DNA of 64,000 bases from Pseudomonas sp. PA15(2017) (GTDB taxonomy: Bacteria; Pseudomonadota; Gammaproteobacteria; Pseudomonadales; Pseudomonadaceae), in contig NZ_MSXV01000054.1 of the NCBI RefSeq assembly GCF_001945395.1, positions 18,375-82,374 on the forward strand, read 5' to 3'. The translations under genes were made by a program, and so were the position numbers. Below, piece after piece: positions 8,931 through 17,650 of this stretch. How positions within the stretch are numbered: position 1 is the first letter of the stretch; each line of letters begins with the position of its first letter. The notes below the pieces were generated by a model. The model was not told the origin of the DNA, ran no database searches, and worked only from the letters and a program-made list of their open reading frames with translations.

Positions 8931-10214
8931 ATGAGCACCACCCCGAGCACCGATGGCACATCGGCTCCCGCAGATATCGCCGTGATCGGTGCCGGCATCG
9001 TCGGTCTCACCTGCGCCCTGGCGCTGGCACGTCAGGGCCGGCGCGTGACCGTCATCGACCGCCAGGAACCGGGCATGGGCGCCTCCTACGGCAACGCCGG
9101 GCACCTGGCCACCGAACAGGTGTTTCCCATCGCCGACCTGTCGATCCTCAAGCGCCTGCCGGCCATGCTGCTGGACCCGATGGGCCCGCTGCGCCTGGAC
9201 TGGAAGTACCTGCCCCAGGCGCTGCCCTGGTTCGTGCGCTTGCTGCTCAATCTGCGGCCCGCGCCGTTCCAGCGCAGCGTCGCCGGTATTCGTGCACTGA
9301 ATGAAGGGAGCCTCGCCGCCTGGCAGCGTCTGTTGCACAGCATCGGGCGCAACGACCTGTTCAAACTCGACGGCTCACTGCTGGTGTTCGAGCGCAGCGA
9401 ATCGCGCCAGGCGCTCGAAGCGCTGCAGGCGCGCATGGCTCAGCAGCAGGTGCCGGTGGCGTTCTGGGATGCCCAGGCGATACGCCAGGCGGCGCCGCAG
9501 CTCAGCGAACACCTGCAGGGCGGCTTGTTCTTCCCCGCGACCGGGCACTTCATCGATCCCTACCAGGTGATCCTTGCCCTGGTCGAGGCGTGCAAGAACA
9601 GCGGCGTGCAGTTTGTCCAGGCCCAGGTGAACGATGGCCGATTGGTCGCAGACGGCGTTTCGCTGATTACCGACCGTGGCGGCGTGAGCGCCGGCCAGGT
9701 ACTGATCGCCTGTGGCGCCCATTCGGCGACGCTCACGGCCAGGCTCACCGGCAAGCAGGTGCCACTGGACACCGAGCGTGGCTATCACCTGATGCTGCCC
9801 GAGGAACACGAACGTTTGCCGTTCGCCGTCACTTCGCTGGAGCGCAGGTTCATCATGACGCCCATGGCGGGCGGCTTGCGGCTGGCCGGCACCGTGGAGT
9901 TCGCCGGCCTCGAGGCCGCGCCGAGCATGCAGCGGGCCTGGCAACTGCAGCGTTTGAGCGAAGGCCTGTTCAAGGACGCGCTGGATGTCGGGGGTGCGAG
10001 CCCGTGGATGGGCTTTCGGCCGTCGCTGCCGGACTCGCTGCCGATCATCGATCGGGTCTGCGATGGCAGGGTGTTGCTTGCCTTCGGCCATCAGCACCTG
10101 GGCCTGACCCAGGCGGCGGTGACGGCCGAGTTGGTGGCGAACATGCTGACGCCATCCCCTACGCTGGCATCGACATTGCCGAGTTTGACGCCTTACCGGA
10201 TGTCGCGGTTCTGA
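8931..10214 (+). CDS. FAD-dependent D-hydroxyproline dehydrogenase (DadA-like)
   Basis: A 427-residue single-subunit FAD oxidoreductase of the D-amino-acid dehydrogenase (DAO/DadA) family. The dinucleotide-binding motif is near residue 20 (DIAVIGAGIVGLTCALALA), followed by the acidic end of the fold (VTVIDR) and SYGNAGHLA, which is typical of DadA. The C-terminal DSLPIIDR and FGHQHLGLT complete the FAD site. In this context it should oxidise cis-4-hydroxy-D-proline to delta1-pyrroline-4-hydroxy-2-carboxylate, the substrate of the preceding deaminase. P. putida uses a one-gene enzyme of this type, whereas P. aeruginosa uses a multi-subunit one. The start ATG at 8931 has only a weak ribosome site. 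Confidence 0.9.
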   Translation: MSTTPSTDGTSAPADIAVIGAGIVGLTCALALARQGRRVTVIDRQEPGMGASYGNAGHLATEQVFPIADLSILKRLPAMLLDPMGPLRLDWKYLPQALPWFVRLLLNLRPAPFQRSVAGIRALNEGSLAAWQRLLHSIGRNDLFKLDGSLLVFERSESRQALEALQARMAQQQVPVAFWDAQAIRQAAPQLSEHLQGGLFFPATGHFIDPYQVILALVEACKNSGVQFVQAQVNDGRLVADGVSLITDRGGVSAGQVLIACGAHSATLTARLTGKQVPLDTERGYHLMLPEEHERLPFAVTSLERRFIMTPMAGGLRLAGTVEFAGLEAAPSMQRAWQLQRLSEGLFKDALDVGGASPWMGFRPSLPDSLPIIDRVCDGRVLLAFGHQHLGLTQAAVTAELVANMLTPSPTLASTLPSLTPYRMSRF

Positions 10215-10253
10215 TGGCCAGACGCGCGTGATACCGCTCCGTGCATGGCAGAC

Positions 10254-10281
10254 TTGCGCAACTTATCAGACATCGTACAAT
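10254..10281 (+). promoter_or_regulatory. Possible sigma-70 promoter for the semialdehyde dehydrogenase
   Basis: A TTGCGC hexamer (10254-10259) and TACAAT (10276-10281) are 16 bp apart, close to the sigma-70 consensus. They stand 48 bp before the downstream ATG in a 114-bp gap. An internal promoter would let the aldehyde dehydrogenase be made apart from the upstream genes. Confidence 0.45.
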
Positions 10282-10328
10282 CAAAGCCTTTCCGTACGTG
10301 TTCATTACGTCCTCAACAGGAGCTAACA

Positions 10329-11909
10329 ATGCCCGCTACCATCGGCCACAACATCATCGGCGGCGCGTTCAGCGCAGCCGGCTCCGTTATCCACAAGAGC
10401 CACGACGCCAGCACCGGCGAAGCGCTGCCCTACGACTTCATCCAGGCCACGCCCGAAGAAGTCGACGCCGCTGCCAAGGCAGCCGCTGCTGCCTACCCGA
10501 CTTACCGCAGCCTGTCCGCTGCCAAGCGCGCCGAGTTTCTCGACGCCATCGCCGACGAGCTGGACGCCCTGGGTGACGAATTCGTCGCCACCGTAACCCG
10601 CGAAACCGCTCTGCCGACCGCCCGTATCCAGGGCGAGCGTGGCCGCACCAGCGGCCAGATGCGCCTGTTCGCCAAGGTGCTGCGCCGCGGCGACTTCTAC
10701 GGCGCTCGCATCGACCGCGCCCTGCCGGATCGCCAGCCGCTGCCACGTCCGGATCTGCGCCAGTACCGCATCGGCCTGGGCCCGGTCGCGGTGTTCGGCG
10801 CCAGCAACTTCCCGCTGGCCTTCTCCACCGCCGGCGGTGACACCGCCGCCGCGCTGGCCGCTGGTTGCCCGGTGGTATTCAAGGCCCACAGCGGCCACAT
10901 GACCACTGCCGCCCACGTTGGCGAAGCCATCCTGCGCGCCGCCGAGAAAACCGGCATGCCCAAAGGCGTGTTCAACATGATTTACGGCTCTGGCGTCGGC
11001 GAGGCGCTGGTCAAGCACCCGGCCATCCAGGCCGTCGGCTTCACTGGCTCGCTCAAAGGCGGTCGCGCCCTGTGCGACATGGCCGCGGCACGTCCGCAGC
11101 CGATCCCGGTCTTCGCCGAGATGAGCAGCATCAACCCGGTTATCCTGCTGCCAGAAGCCATCAAGGCTCGTGGCGAGAAGATCGCCGGCGAGCTGGCCGG
11201 CTCCGTGGTCATGGGCTGCGGTCAGTTCTGCACCAACCCGGGCCTGGTGATCGGCGTTCGTTCGCCTGAGTTCAGCACCTTCCTGGAAAACTTCACCGCC
11301 AAGATGGCCGAGCAGCAGCCGCAAACCATGCTCAACGCCGGCACCCTGAAGAGCTACGTGAAGGGCTTGGAAGCGCTCAACGCTCACTCGGGCATCACCC
11401 ACCTGACCGGCGCCAAGCAAGAAGGCAACCAGGCCCGTCCGCAGCTGTTCAAGGCTGACGTAAGCCTGCTGCTGGGCGGCGACGAGCTGCTGCAGGAAGA
11501 AGTCTTCGGCCCGACCACCATCGTCGTCGAAGTGGCCGACAAGGCCGAACTGCTGGAGGCCATCGATGGTCTGCATGGCCAGCTGACCGCCACCCTGCTC
11601 ACCGAGCCGGGCGACCTGGCCGGCAGCGAAGAGCTGTTCGCGCTGCTCGAGCAGAAAGTCGGCCGTGTACTGTTCAACGGCTACCCGACCGGCGTGGAAG
11701 TCTGCGACTCCATGGTGCACGGCGGCCCGTACCCGGCGACCTCCGATGCCCGTGGTACCTCGGTCGGCACCCTGGCCATCGACCGCTTCCTGCGTCCGGT
11801 GTGCTATCAGAACTGCCCGGACGCCCTGCTGCCGGAGGCGTTGAAGAACGCCAACCCGCTGCAGATCGCCCGTCTGGTGGATGGCGCCAGCAGCCGCGAC
11901 GCGCTGTAA
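10329..11909 (+). CDS. lhpG: Alpha-ketoglutarate semialdehyde dehydrogenase
   Basis: This aldehyde dehydrogenase family enzyme oxidises 2,5-dioxopentanoate to alpha-ketoglutarate with NAD(P), the last step of hydroxyproline breakdown (also used for glucarate and arabinose). The 526-residue length matches the family. Visible sites are the cofactor region GPVAVFGASNFPLAFSTAGG, GFTGSLKGGRAL, the catalytic glutamate block VFAEMSSINPV and the nucleophilic cysteine in MGCGQFCTNPG. The start at 10329 follows GGAG at 10319-10322; a frame extends upstream to 10245 without support. A strong terminator follows the gene, which may have its own promoter. Confidence 0.94.
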   Translation: MPATIGHNIIGGAFSAAGSVIHKSHDASTGEALPYDFIQATPEEVDAAAKAAAAAYPTYRSLSAAKRAEFLDAIADELDALGDEFVATVTRETALPTARIQGERGRTSGQMRLFAKVLRRGDFYGARIDRALPDRQPLPRPDLRQYRIGLGPVAVFGASNFPLAFSTAGGDTAAALAAGCPVVFKAHSGHMTTAAHVGEAILRAAEKTGMPKGVFNMIYGSGVGEALVKHPAIQAVGFTGSLKGGRALCDMAAARPQPIPVFAEMSSINPVILLPEAIKARGEKIAGELAGSVVMGCGQFCTNPGLVIGVRSPEFSTFLENFTAKMAEQQPQTMLNAGTLKSYVKGLEALNAHSGITHLTGAKQEGNQARPQLFKADVSLLLGGDELLQEEVFGPTTIVVEVADKAELLEAIDGLHGQLTATLLTEPGDLAGSEELFALLEQKVGRVLFNGYPTGVEVCDSMVHGGPYPATSDARGTSVGTLAIDRFLRPVCYQNCPDALLPEALKNANPLQIARLVDGASSRDAL

Positions 11910-11933
11910 GCGCCCGCTTCGCTGCGACGAGAA

Positions 11934-11958
11934 AGCCGACCTCAGGGTCGGCTTTTTT
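11934..11958 (+). terminator. Rho-independent terminator
   Basis: A perfect 8-bp stem AGCCGACC (11934-11941) / GGTCGGCT (11946-11953) with a 4-nt loop and a T tract to 11958. It lies 24 bp past the semialdehyde dehydrogenase stop. Confidence 0.92.
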
Positions 11959-11983
11959 GTGGGCGTTTGATCGGCGGTGGTTT

Positions 11984-12144
11984 TCCCGGGTGTCGCTGCG
12001 CTCGGCCCGGGCTACTCTGATTAATAGACCACCTCACGTGGAGCGCGCCAGGCGCGCGAATCGCGGGCATGGCCCGCTCCCACAATTGCTGCGTGCATTA
12101 ATCAGACAGCCCGTAGGGTGGATAACGCGCAGCTTATCCACCAC
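11984..12144. repeat. Cluster of three intergenic repeats
   Basis: The 403-bp gap before the MHS transporter holds the terminator above and then three dispersed repeats. At 11984-12015 is a TCCCGGGTGTCGCTGCGCTC element, half of the palindrome seen again at 25.0 kb. At 12038-12083 is a REP-type palindrome ending CCCGCTCCCAC. At 12113-12144 is a GTAGGGTGGATAA... TTATCCACC hairpin related to the element at 34.07 kb. The remainder up to 12312 shows no gene. Confidence 0.7.
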
Positions 12145-12312
12145 AACACTTGCAGCTCCAAGGCTGCCAAGGCCTGCGCTGTCGCTCACGACTACCCCCA
12201 GGTCGCACTCGAACCCCGCCATACCCGGCGAGCCACGTAGGTTATCCACAGATGGACGCCATGACCCGAACCAGGCGCGTCCGCACGTTGGAGCAATCGC
12301 GCGGAGGCTGCC

Positions 12313-13626
12313 ATGAGCGTCACGACTTATCCACAATCGGCAACACCGGTCGACCTGCGCATCCTGCGCAAAGTGATCGCCGCCTCGGCCATCGGCAACT
12401 TCGTCGAGTGGTTCGACTTCGCGGTCTACGGCTTTCTTGCCGTGACCATCGCCTCGCTGTTCTTTCCGCCGGGCAACCCGACCCTGGCGCTGCTGCAGAC
12501 CTTCGCAGTGTTCGCCGTGTCGTTCGCGCTGCGCCCGCTGGGCGGCATCGTGTTCGGCATTCTTGGCGACCGCATCGGCCGCAAGCGCGTGCTGTCGATC
12601 ACCGTGCTGCTGATGGCCGGGGCCACTACCCTGATCGGTCTGCTGCCCACCTATGCCAGCATCGGCCTGGTCGCCCCGCTGCTGCTGGCCCTGGCGCGCT
12701 GCCTGCAGGGCTTCTCAGCCGGCGGCGAATACGCTGGCGCCTGCGCCTTCGTCATGGAGCACGCGCCCACCGAGCAGAAGGCACGCTATGGCAGCTTCGT
12801 GCCGGTCTCCACCTTCGCGGCCTTCGCCTGCGCGGCCGGGTTGGTGTTCGGCATGGGCATCTGGCTGGACGAAGCGCAAATGCAGGCCTGGGGCTGGCGC
12901 GTACCCTTCCTGATCGCCGCACCGCTGGGCCTGGTGGGCCTGTATATGCGCCTGCGCCTGGACGAATCGCCGGCCTTCCAGGCCCTGGCGGCGCAAGCCC
13001 ATCCCGAACATTCGCCGCTGCGCGAAACCCTGCGCGAGCATGGCGGCACCGTGCTGTGCCTGTCGGCCTTCATCTCCGCCACGGCGCTGTCGTTCTACAT
13101 GTTCACCACTTACCTGACCACCTACATGCAGGTGGTCGGCGGCGCAGCCAGGCCTACCGCGCTGCTCGCCAGCCTGGTGGCACTGTTCTTCGCCGCCCTG
13201 CTGTGCCCGTTCGTGGGCCGCTACTCGGATCGCGTCGGCCGCCGGCGCACCATCCTCACCGCCGGCATCGCGCTGATCGTCGCGGTGTACCCCGCCTTCA
13301 CCCTGGCCGCTTCCGGCACCCTGTGGGCCTCGGCCATCGGCGCCATGCTGCTGGCCGTCGGCGCGGTGATCTGCGGGGTGGTGACCGCCGTGCTGCTCTC
13401 CGAGCAGTTTCCCACCCGCGTGCGCTACACCGCCTCGGCGTTTACCTACAACCTGGCCTACACGGTGTTCGGCGGCACCGCGCCGCTGGTCGCCACCTGG
13501 TTGATCGAGGTGACCGGCAACCGCATGTCGCCGGCCTTTTATCTGATCGCCATCGCCCTGCTGGCGCTGGCAGGCGGCCTGGCGCTGCCGGAGTCGTCGA
13601 AACGCTCGCTCGACTATCAGCCCTGA
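12313..13626 (+). CDS. MHS-family MFS transporter (ProP-like)
   Basis: A 437-residue 12-segment major facilitator protein. The start IAASAIGNFVEWFDFAVYG is the hallmark of the metabolite:H+ symporter group, which includes the proline/betaine carrier ProP and citrate and ketoglutarate carriers. The loop 2-3 motif GILGDRIGRKRVL and RCLQGFSAGGEYAGA are also present. Position after the hydroxyproline genes suggests import of hydroxyproline, proline or a related compound, but substrate is not determined by these motifs. It is separated from the cluster by a terminator and several repeats, so it probably has its own promoter. A good GGAGG ribosome site precedes the ATG. The gene converges with the TonB receptor, leaving a 4-bp gap. 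Confidence 0.9.
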   Translation: MSVTTYPQSATPVDLRILRKVIAASAIGNFVEWFDFAVYGFLAVTIASLFFPPGNPTLALLQTFAVFAVSFALRPLGGIVFGILGDRIGRKRVLSITVLLMAGATTLIGLLPTYASIGLVAPLLLALARCLQGFSAGGEYAGACAFVMEHAPTEQKARYGSFVPVSTFAAFACAAGLVFGMGIWLDEAQMQAWGWRVPFLIAAPLGLVGLYMRLRLDESPAFQALAAQAHPEHSPLRETLREHGGTVLCLSAFISATALSFYMFTTYLTTYMQVVGGAARPTALLASLVALFFAALLCPFVGRYSDRVGRRRTILTAGIALIVAVYPAFTLAASGTLWASAIGAMLLAVGAVICGVVTAVLLSEQFPTRVRYTASAFTYNLAYTVFGGTAPLVATWLIEVTGNRMSPAFYLIAIALLALAGGLALPESSKRSLDYQP

Positions 13627-13630
13627 ACGA

Positions 13631-15901
13631 TCAGTACGCCACCGAGTAGCTGAGGCCGAAGGTACGCCCCTGCGCCGGCAGGCTGGAGATAGCGCCGTAA
13701 GTGGCTGCCGCCTGCTGGCCGTAGACGGTCTTGTAATCGCGATCGGCCAGGTTGTAGATGCCGAAGCCGACCTCGCCGCCAAGCCAGGGCGCATGGGCGA
13801 TCAGGTCGACCACGGTGTAGCCCTGGATCTTGGTCGCCGGGGTGGCGCGAGTGGTCGGGCTGATCGCGGCGGCCTGGGCATCGTCGTAGGCACGCTCGCT
13901 ACCGCCCACGGTAAGCGTCTGCAGCCGTAGGCCATAGCCGTCGGCGAAACGCCAGTCACTGTAGAGGGTGGCCTTGAGCGGCGAGACCCGGAAGGCGTTC
14001 AGTTCGCGCCAGTCGCCGGCAGCGTCCTTGTACTGGCCACGGGTGTAGGCCAGGGTGCCGCCCAGGGTCCAGCGCTCGGTGACGGGCACCTGCAGGTTGC
14101 CCTCGGCACCCCACACGCGCTCGTCGGTGTCGGCCACCGACACGCTGAAGTCACGGTTGAACTGCACCACCTTGTCGGAGGTGTTGTAGAACGCGGTCAC
14201 CCCGGCATTCAGACCGCGGGCTTCGCCGAAGCGCCAGCCCAGCTCGTAATTGTTCACCTTGATCGAGTCGATGCTGCTGCTATCGATCACGAAGTTGGCC
14301 GGCACGTCACGCAACATGCGCTGGGTGTCGGGCAGGCTGAAGCCCTGGGAGAAGTTGGCGAACACCTGCTGAGCATCGGTCAGCGCGTACACGGCGCCGA
14401 GGTTGAACAGCGTTTCACTGTGGCGCACGTTGCCGCCCTCCAGGGTGCGCGCCCGGTAGCCGGCCACGGTCGCCGCGGTGACCGCCTCGCCATAGGGGAT
14501 GGAAGCGTCGACCTCGTTGCGGATGGTTTCGCGGCGTACCCCGGCTTGCAGGCTGAGGCGCTCGGTGAGCGGGTAGTCACCCTGCAGGAATGCGCCGGTC
14601 TTGCTCACTTGCACGTCCGGGCCCATGGAGGAACCGAAGGTCTCGCGGTAATTCAGGCCATTGCTGGCAAAGAAGCGGTTGAAGTCATAGAACTGGCCGT
14701 CCTGACGATCCTGCTCACGCTCGTAATCGAGGCCATAAGTCAGTTGCAGGTCGCGTCCGCCCAGGGTGAACCCCTTCTGCAACGCGGTGCGCAGACCCCA
14801 CACATCGATATCGGTGCTCGATTGCAGCACCACGTTGGCCACACCGCCGGGCAATGCGGTATTCGCTGCGCGACTGGCAAAGGGGAACCAGCGCGACTTC
14901 TCCTTGCGGTAGTAGGCCTCGGCCGTCAGCTGCTGGCCGCCAAACAGGTCGCGGTTGCGGTATTGCAGGTTGGCGCCGTAATGGCGGGTGCGTGGCTGGT
15001 CGTCGAGCTGCAGGCCATCCACCGCGGCATGACTAGGCTGGTAGTTGGGCACCAGCAACGCCGACAGGTTGGGGCCGTAGTCCGGGCCATAATCGCTATC
15101 CTGCTCGTCATCGTAGTAGCGCACGCCGCCGCTCAATTGCTGGTCGTCGTCGAGCTGCCAGGTCAGGCGGCCGTTGAAGTCGAAGCTGGTGGTGTCCTGG
15201 CGGTCGGTCTGGGCGATTTCCGGGCCGACGCGATCACCATGGGCATCACGGATCTCACCCTGCTTGGTGTAGCCCAATCCGGCGAAGCCGCTGACTGATC
15301 CCTGGTGGAAGGCGGCGGTCTGCGACGCCTCGTAGGCCATGGCGTCACGGGCGGCCTTGCCTGGTGTACGCATGCCGATTCGGCTGCTGAAATCGCTGGT
15401 CTCTTCGTCGGCATTGCGGGTGATGATATTGATCAACCCGCCGATGGCTCCTGCCCCATAGATGCTGGTAGCGCCGGAGATCACTTCGATGCGTTCGATC
15501 ATCGCCGGGCTGATGCTGTTGAGCTGGCGCGAACCGTCACGCGAGCCGGTCAACGGTACGCCGTCGATCATCACCTGTACGGTACGCCCACGCATGGTCA
15601 TGCCGTAGTTGCTGGTGGTGCCGCTGCTCGGCGCCAGCGACGGCACCAACTGGCCGAGGATATCGGCGGTGGAACGGCCAGCCGCCGCTTGCTCGGCGAT
15701 CTGCTCACGTTCGATGCCGTAAACCGTGCCGGCGATCTCGGCGATGCGCTTGGCCGAGCGCGTGGCCGTCACCACCATCGGCTCCAGCTCCTGAACCTGG
15801 CTGCCGCCAACTGCCGGGCGCTCACCACTCTGCGCGAACACCTGGGCACTGACCGCCAGACTCAAAAGCGTGACCTGCATGGATGCCGAAAGATGCCGCA
15901 T
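13631..15901 (-). CDS. TonB-dependent siderophore receptor
   Basis: A 756-residue outer-membrane receptor. A cleavable signal peptide is seen at the N-terminus (residues 1-24, ending SAQVFAQ), then a TonB-box-like segment (ELEPMVVTATRS), the plug domain (about 55-170, with MRGRTVQVMIDGVPL and IERIEVISGATSIYGAGAIGG) and the 22-strand barrel ending in the aromatic-tailed LSYSVAY. It would bind an iron-siderophore complex and pass it to the periplasm using TonB energy. It is the last gene of a minus-strand unit with an RhtX/FptX-type permease, in an arrangement like the pyochelin fptABCX locus of P. aeruginosa. The ligand is unknown. The start at 15901 (MRHLSASM) was chosen because it gives the signal peptide. 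Confidence 0.94.
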   Translation of the reverse strand: MRHLSASMQVTLLSLAVSAQVFAQSGERPAVGGSQVQELEPMVVTATRSAKRIAEIAGTVYGIEREQIAEQAAAGRSTADILGQLVPSLAPSSGTTSNYGMTMRGRTVQVMIDGVPLTGSRDGSRQLNSISPAMIERIEVISGATSIYGAGAIGGLINIITRNADEETSDFSSRIGMRTPGKAARDAMAYEASQTAAFHQGSVSGFAGLGYTKQGEIRDAHGDRVGPEIAQTDRQDTTSFDFNGRLTWQLDDDQQLSGGVRYYDDEQDSDYGPDYGPNLSALLVPNYQPSHAAVDGLQLDDQPRTRHYGANLQYRNRDLFGGQQLTAEAYYRKEKSRWFPFASRAANTALPGGVANVVLQSSTDIDVWGLRTALQKGFTLGGRDLQLTYGLDYEREQDRQDGQFYDFNRFFASNGLNYRETFGSSMGPDVQVSKTGAFLQGDYPLTERLSLQAGVRRETIRNEVDASIPYGEAVTAATVAGYRARTLEGGNVRHSETLFNLGAVYALTDAQQVFANFSQGFSLPDTQRMLRDVPANFVIDSSSIDSIKVNNYELGWRFGEARGLNAGVTAFYNTSDKVVQFNRDFSVSVADTDERVWGAEGNLQVPVTERWTLGGTLAYTRGQYKDAAGDWRELNAFRVSPLKATLYSDWRFADGYGLRLQTLTVGGSERAYDDAQAAAISPTTRATPATKIQGYTVVDLIAHAPWLGGEVGFGIYNLADRDYKTVYGQQAAATYGAISSLPAQGRTFGLSYSVAY

Positions 15902-15921
15902 GATGTTCCCCTGTGGATAAG

Positions 15922-17134
15922 TTACAAAGCGAAGCCGGACGAGAGTTTTTTGATGAGCGGTTTGCAGACCAGCACGCTGAGCACCGACAGGCCCCCCAGC
16001 AGCAGGTAATAGCTTGCGTAGCCCAGGCCCTTGGCCAGGAACCCGGACAGCGAGCCGCCGATGAAGAACACCAGCAGCTCGAAACACACCAGCACGGTGA
16101 AGTCGGTACCGGCCTGCTGACGCGAACACAGGCGCATGAACAGGGCATAGAGGCTGGTCATCGCGCAGCGCCAGGGTGGCCAGCATCACCAGGCCGAGCC
16201 AGGGCGTCGCGGTGGCCGCCAGGCCGCTGGCCAGCAACGCGGCGAGCAGCAGGTAGATGCCGCTGCGCCACCAACCGGCGCGAATCAGCAATACCTCCGG
16301 CGCCTGGGTCTTCAGGGCCCTGGCGGTCAGCACTGCCGCCAACAGACCGATGCTGGCACCGGCCACCGACATCAGCACGCCGATCTGCGCCAGCGACCAC
16401 TGCTGGTCCACCAGCAACGGCGTGAGCATGGCCATGGCCGGTGCTTCGACCGCCCGGTAGAGCAGGATCAGCAACAGCGCCCAGCGCATTTGCGGGCGTC
16501 GCAACGTGTGGATGAAGCTGGGCCGCTCGGCGCTCGGCGAATGACGTTCTTCGACGCGTGCCACTGCCAGCATGGGCAGTGCGGCCATCACTGCCAGCGT
16601 CAGCAACGCGGCCTGCCAGCCAGCGGTCGGGTACAGCCAGAGCACGCCGGCACCGCCGAACAGGCTGCCCAGTGCAACGCCCATGCTCTGCGCCATGCTG
16701 CCCAGGCGGTGATCTTCGGCTGCCAGCGACTCGACCGTATAACCGTCGATGGCGATGTCCTGGGTCGCGGCGAAGGTGGATATCCACAGGCCGATCAGCA
16801 CGAACAACAGCAGGCCATGCTCGAGCCCGCTCACCGCCAGGGCCAGCAGGCCGGCCACCAGGGCGGCCTGGGTCAGCCACAGCCAGCTGCGGCGCCGGCC
16901 GAGCGCATGCAGGTAGCAGCGGTCGACCAGCGGTGCCCAGAGAAACTTGAAGGCCCAGGGGATGTACAGCAGGGCGAGCATGCCGATCCAGCGCAGATCG
17001 ACGCCCTGGCTGCGCAGGATGGCTGGCAGCGCCACGTTGAAGAAATACAGCGGTAACGCGTGAGCCAGGTAGAGCACGACGATGACCGCCAGGCTCAGCC
17101 GCGTTACCGGCGTGAAGTCATTGGGCTGTTGCAT
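15922..17134 (-). pseudogene. RhtX/FptX-type siderophore permease, frameshifted
   Basis: Single-polypeptide inner-membrane MFS permeases of this family import iron-siderophore from the periplasm. The frame from 17134 encodes about 325 residues with the conserved parts (WAFKFLWAPLVDR near residue 60, ATQDIAIDGYTVE near 125). It ends in sense at about 16160 (MLATLALR). The expected last two transmembrane segments continue in another frame as MTSLYALFMRLC... LVFFIGGSLSGFLAKGLG to 15922. The switch is at a GCGCGC-like run around 16158-16165; loss of one GC dinucleotide would explain it. Restored, the protein would be about 405 residues, the usual size. It overlaps the upstream small gene by 17 nt. 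The frameshift is either a real inactivating mutation or a sequencing error. Confidence 0.82.
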
Positions 17135-17507
17135 CGCTCACCATGCGCTCGGTGATCCACTGAAAACCCTGCTCACGTTCCAGGGTCACGAAATACGGTA
17201 CGCCCCAGGCGGCGTGCAGCGCCGGTGTATCCAGGCGCTCACGCTCCTTGGCGTCGGCGGCGATACGTACCAGGCCACGGCAGCAGCTCTGGAAGTCCGC
17301 CTTGTGGCGCTTGTACCAGGCCCCCTGCACGGCGCGGTAACCCTCGGCCAGACTGGCGCCGGCCTGGGTACTGGAGATGAAGTAGAACGCCTGGCGACGG
17401 GCGATCAGGCGCTCGATGCGCGCCAGCCAGTCGCGGATATCGTCAAGGCTGACGTCGCCTGCGAAAACCGCCTCGACCACGGCCTTTTCCGTGATGAACA
17501 ACCCCAT
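17118..17507 (-). CDS. Small protein of a siderophore-uptake operon, function unknown
   Basis: A 129-residue soluble protein without signal peptide or membrane segment. The start MGLFITEKAVVEAVFAGDV at 17507 is preferred over two upstream starts that lack ribosome sites. It is rich in Arg and Ala and contains two cysteines side by side (QSCCRGLVR). It overlaps the permease start by 17 nt and is first in the unit, just downstream of a Fur-like site. The fptABCX pyochelin locus of P. aeruginosa also carries small unknown proteins beside the receptor and permease, which fits a role in siderophore use, but no function is assigned. Confidence 0.72.
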   Translation of the reverse strand: MGLFITEKAVVEAVFAGDVSLDDIRDWLARIERLIARRQAFYFISSTQAGASLAEGYRAVQGAWYKRHKADFQSCCRGLVRIAADAKERERLDTPALHAAWGVPYFVTLEREQGFQWITERMVSDATAQ

Positions 17508-17561
17508 GGCGACACGATTCCCTTGAACGACTCGACGCAACCCCATCGGCTGCGACTGCAT

Positions 17562-17583
17562 TGCACATGAGAATAATTCCGAA
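17562..17583. promoter_or_regulatory. Candidate Fur box
   Basis: The sequence CATGAGAATAATTCCG matches the central part of the Fur consensus (ATGATAATCATTATC) at about ten of thirteen core positions. It lies in the 143-bp gap between the minus-strand siderophore-uptake genes and the plus-strand AraC regulator, where an iron-responsive site is expected. Confidence 0.6.
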
Positions 17584-17650
17584 CAAGCTTGCCCGCTTAG
17601 TCAAAAAAAAGGAAAAATTAGCCGCAAGCAAACTTCCCGAGAGACCCGCC

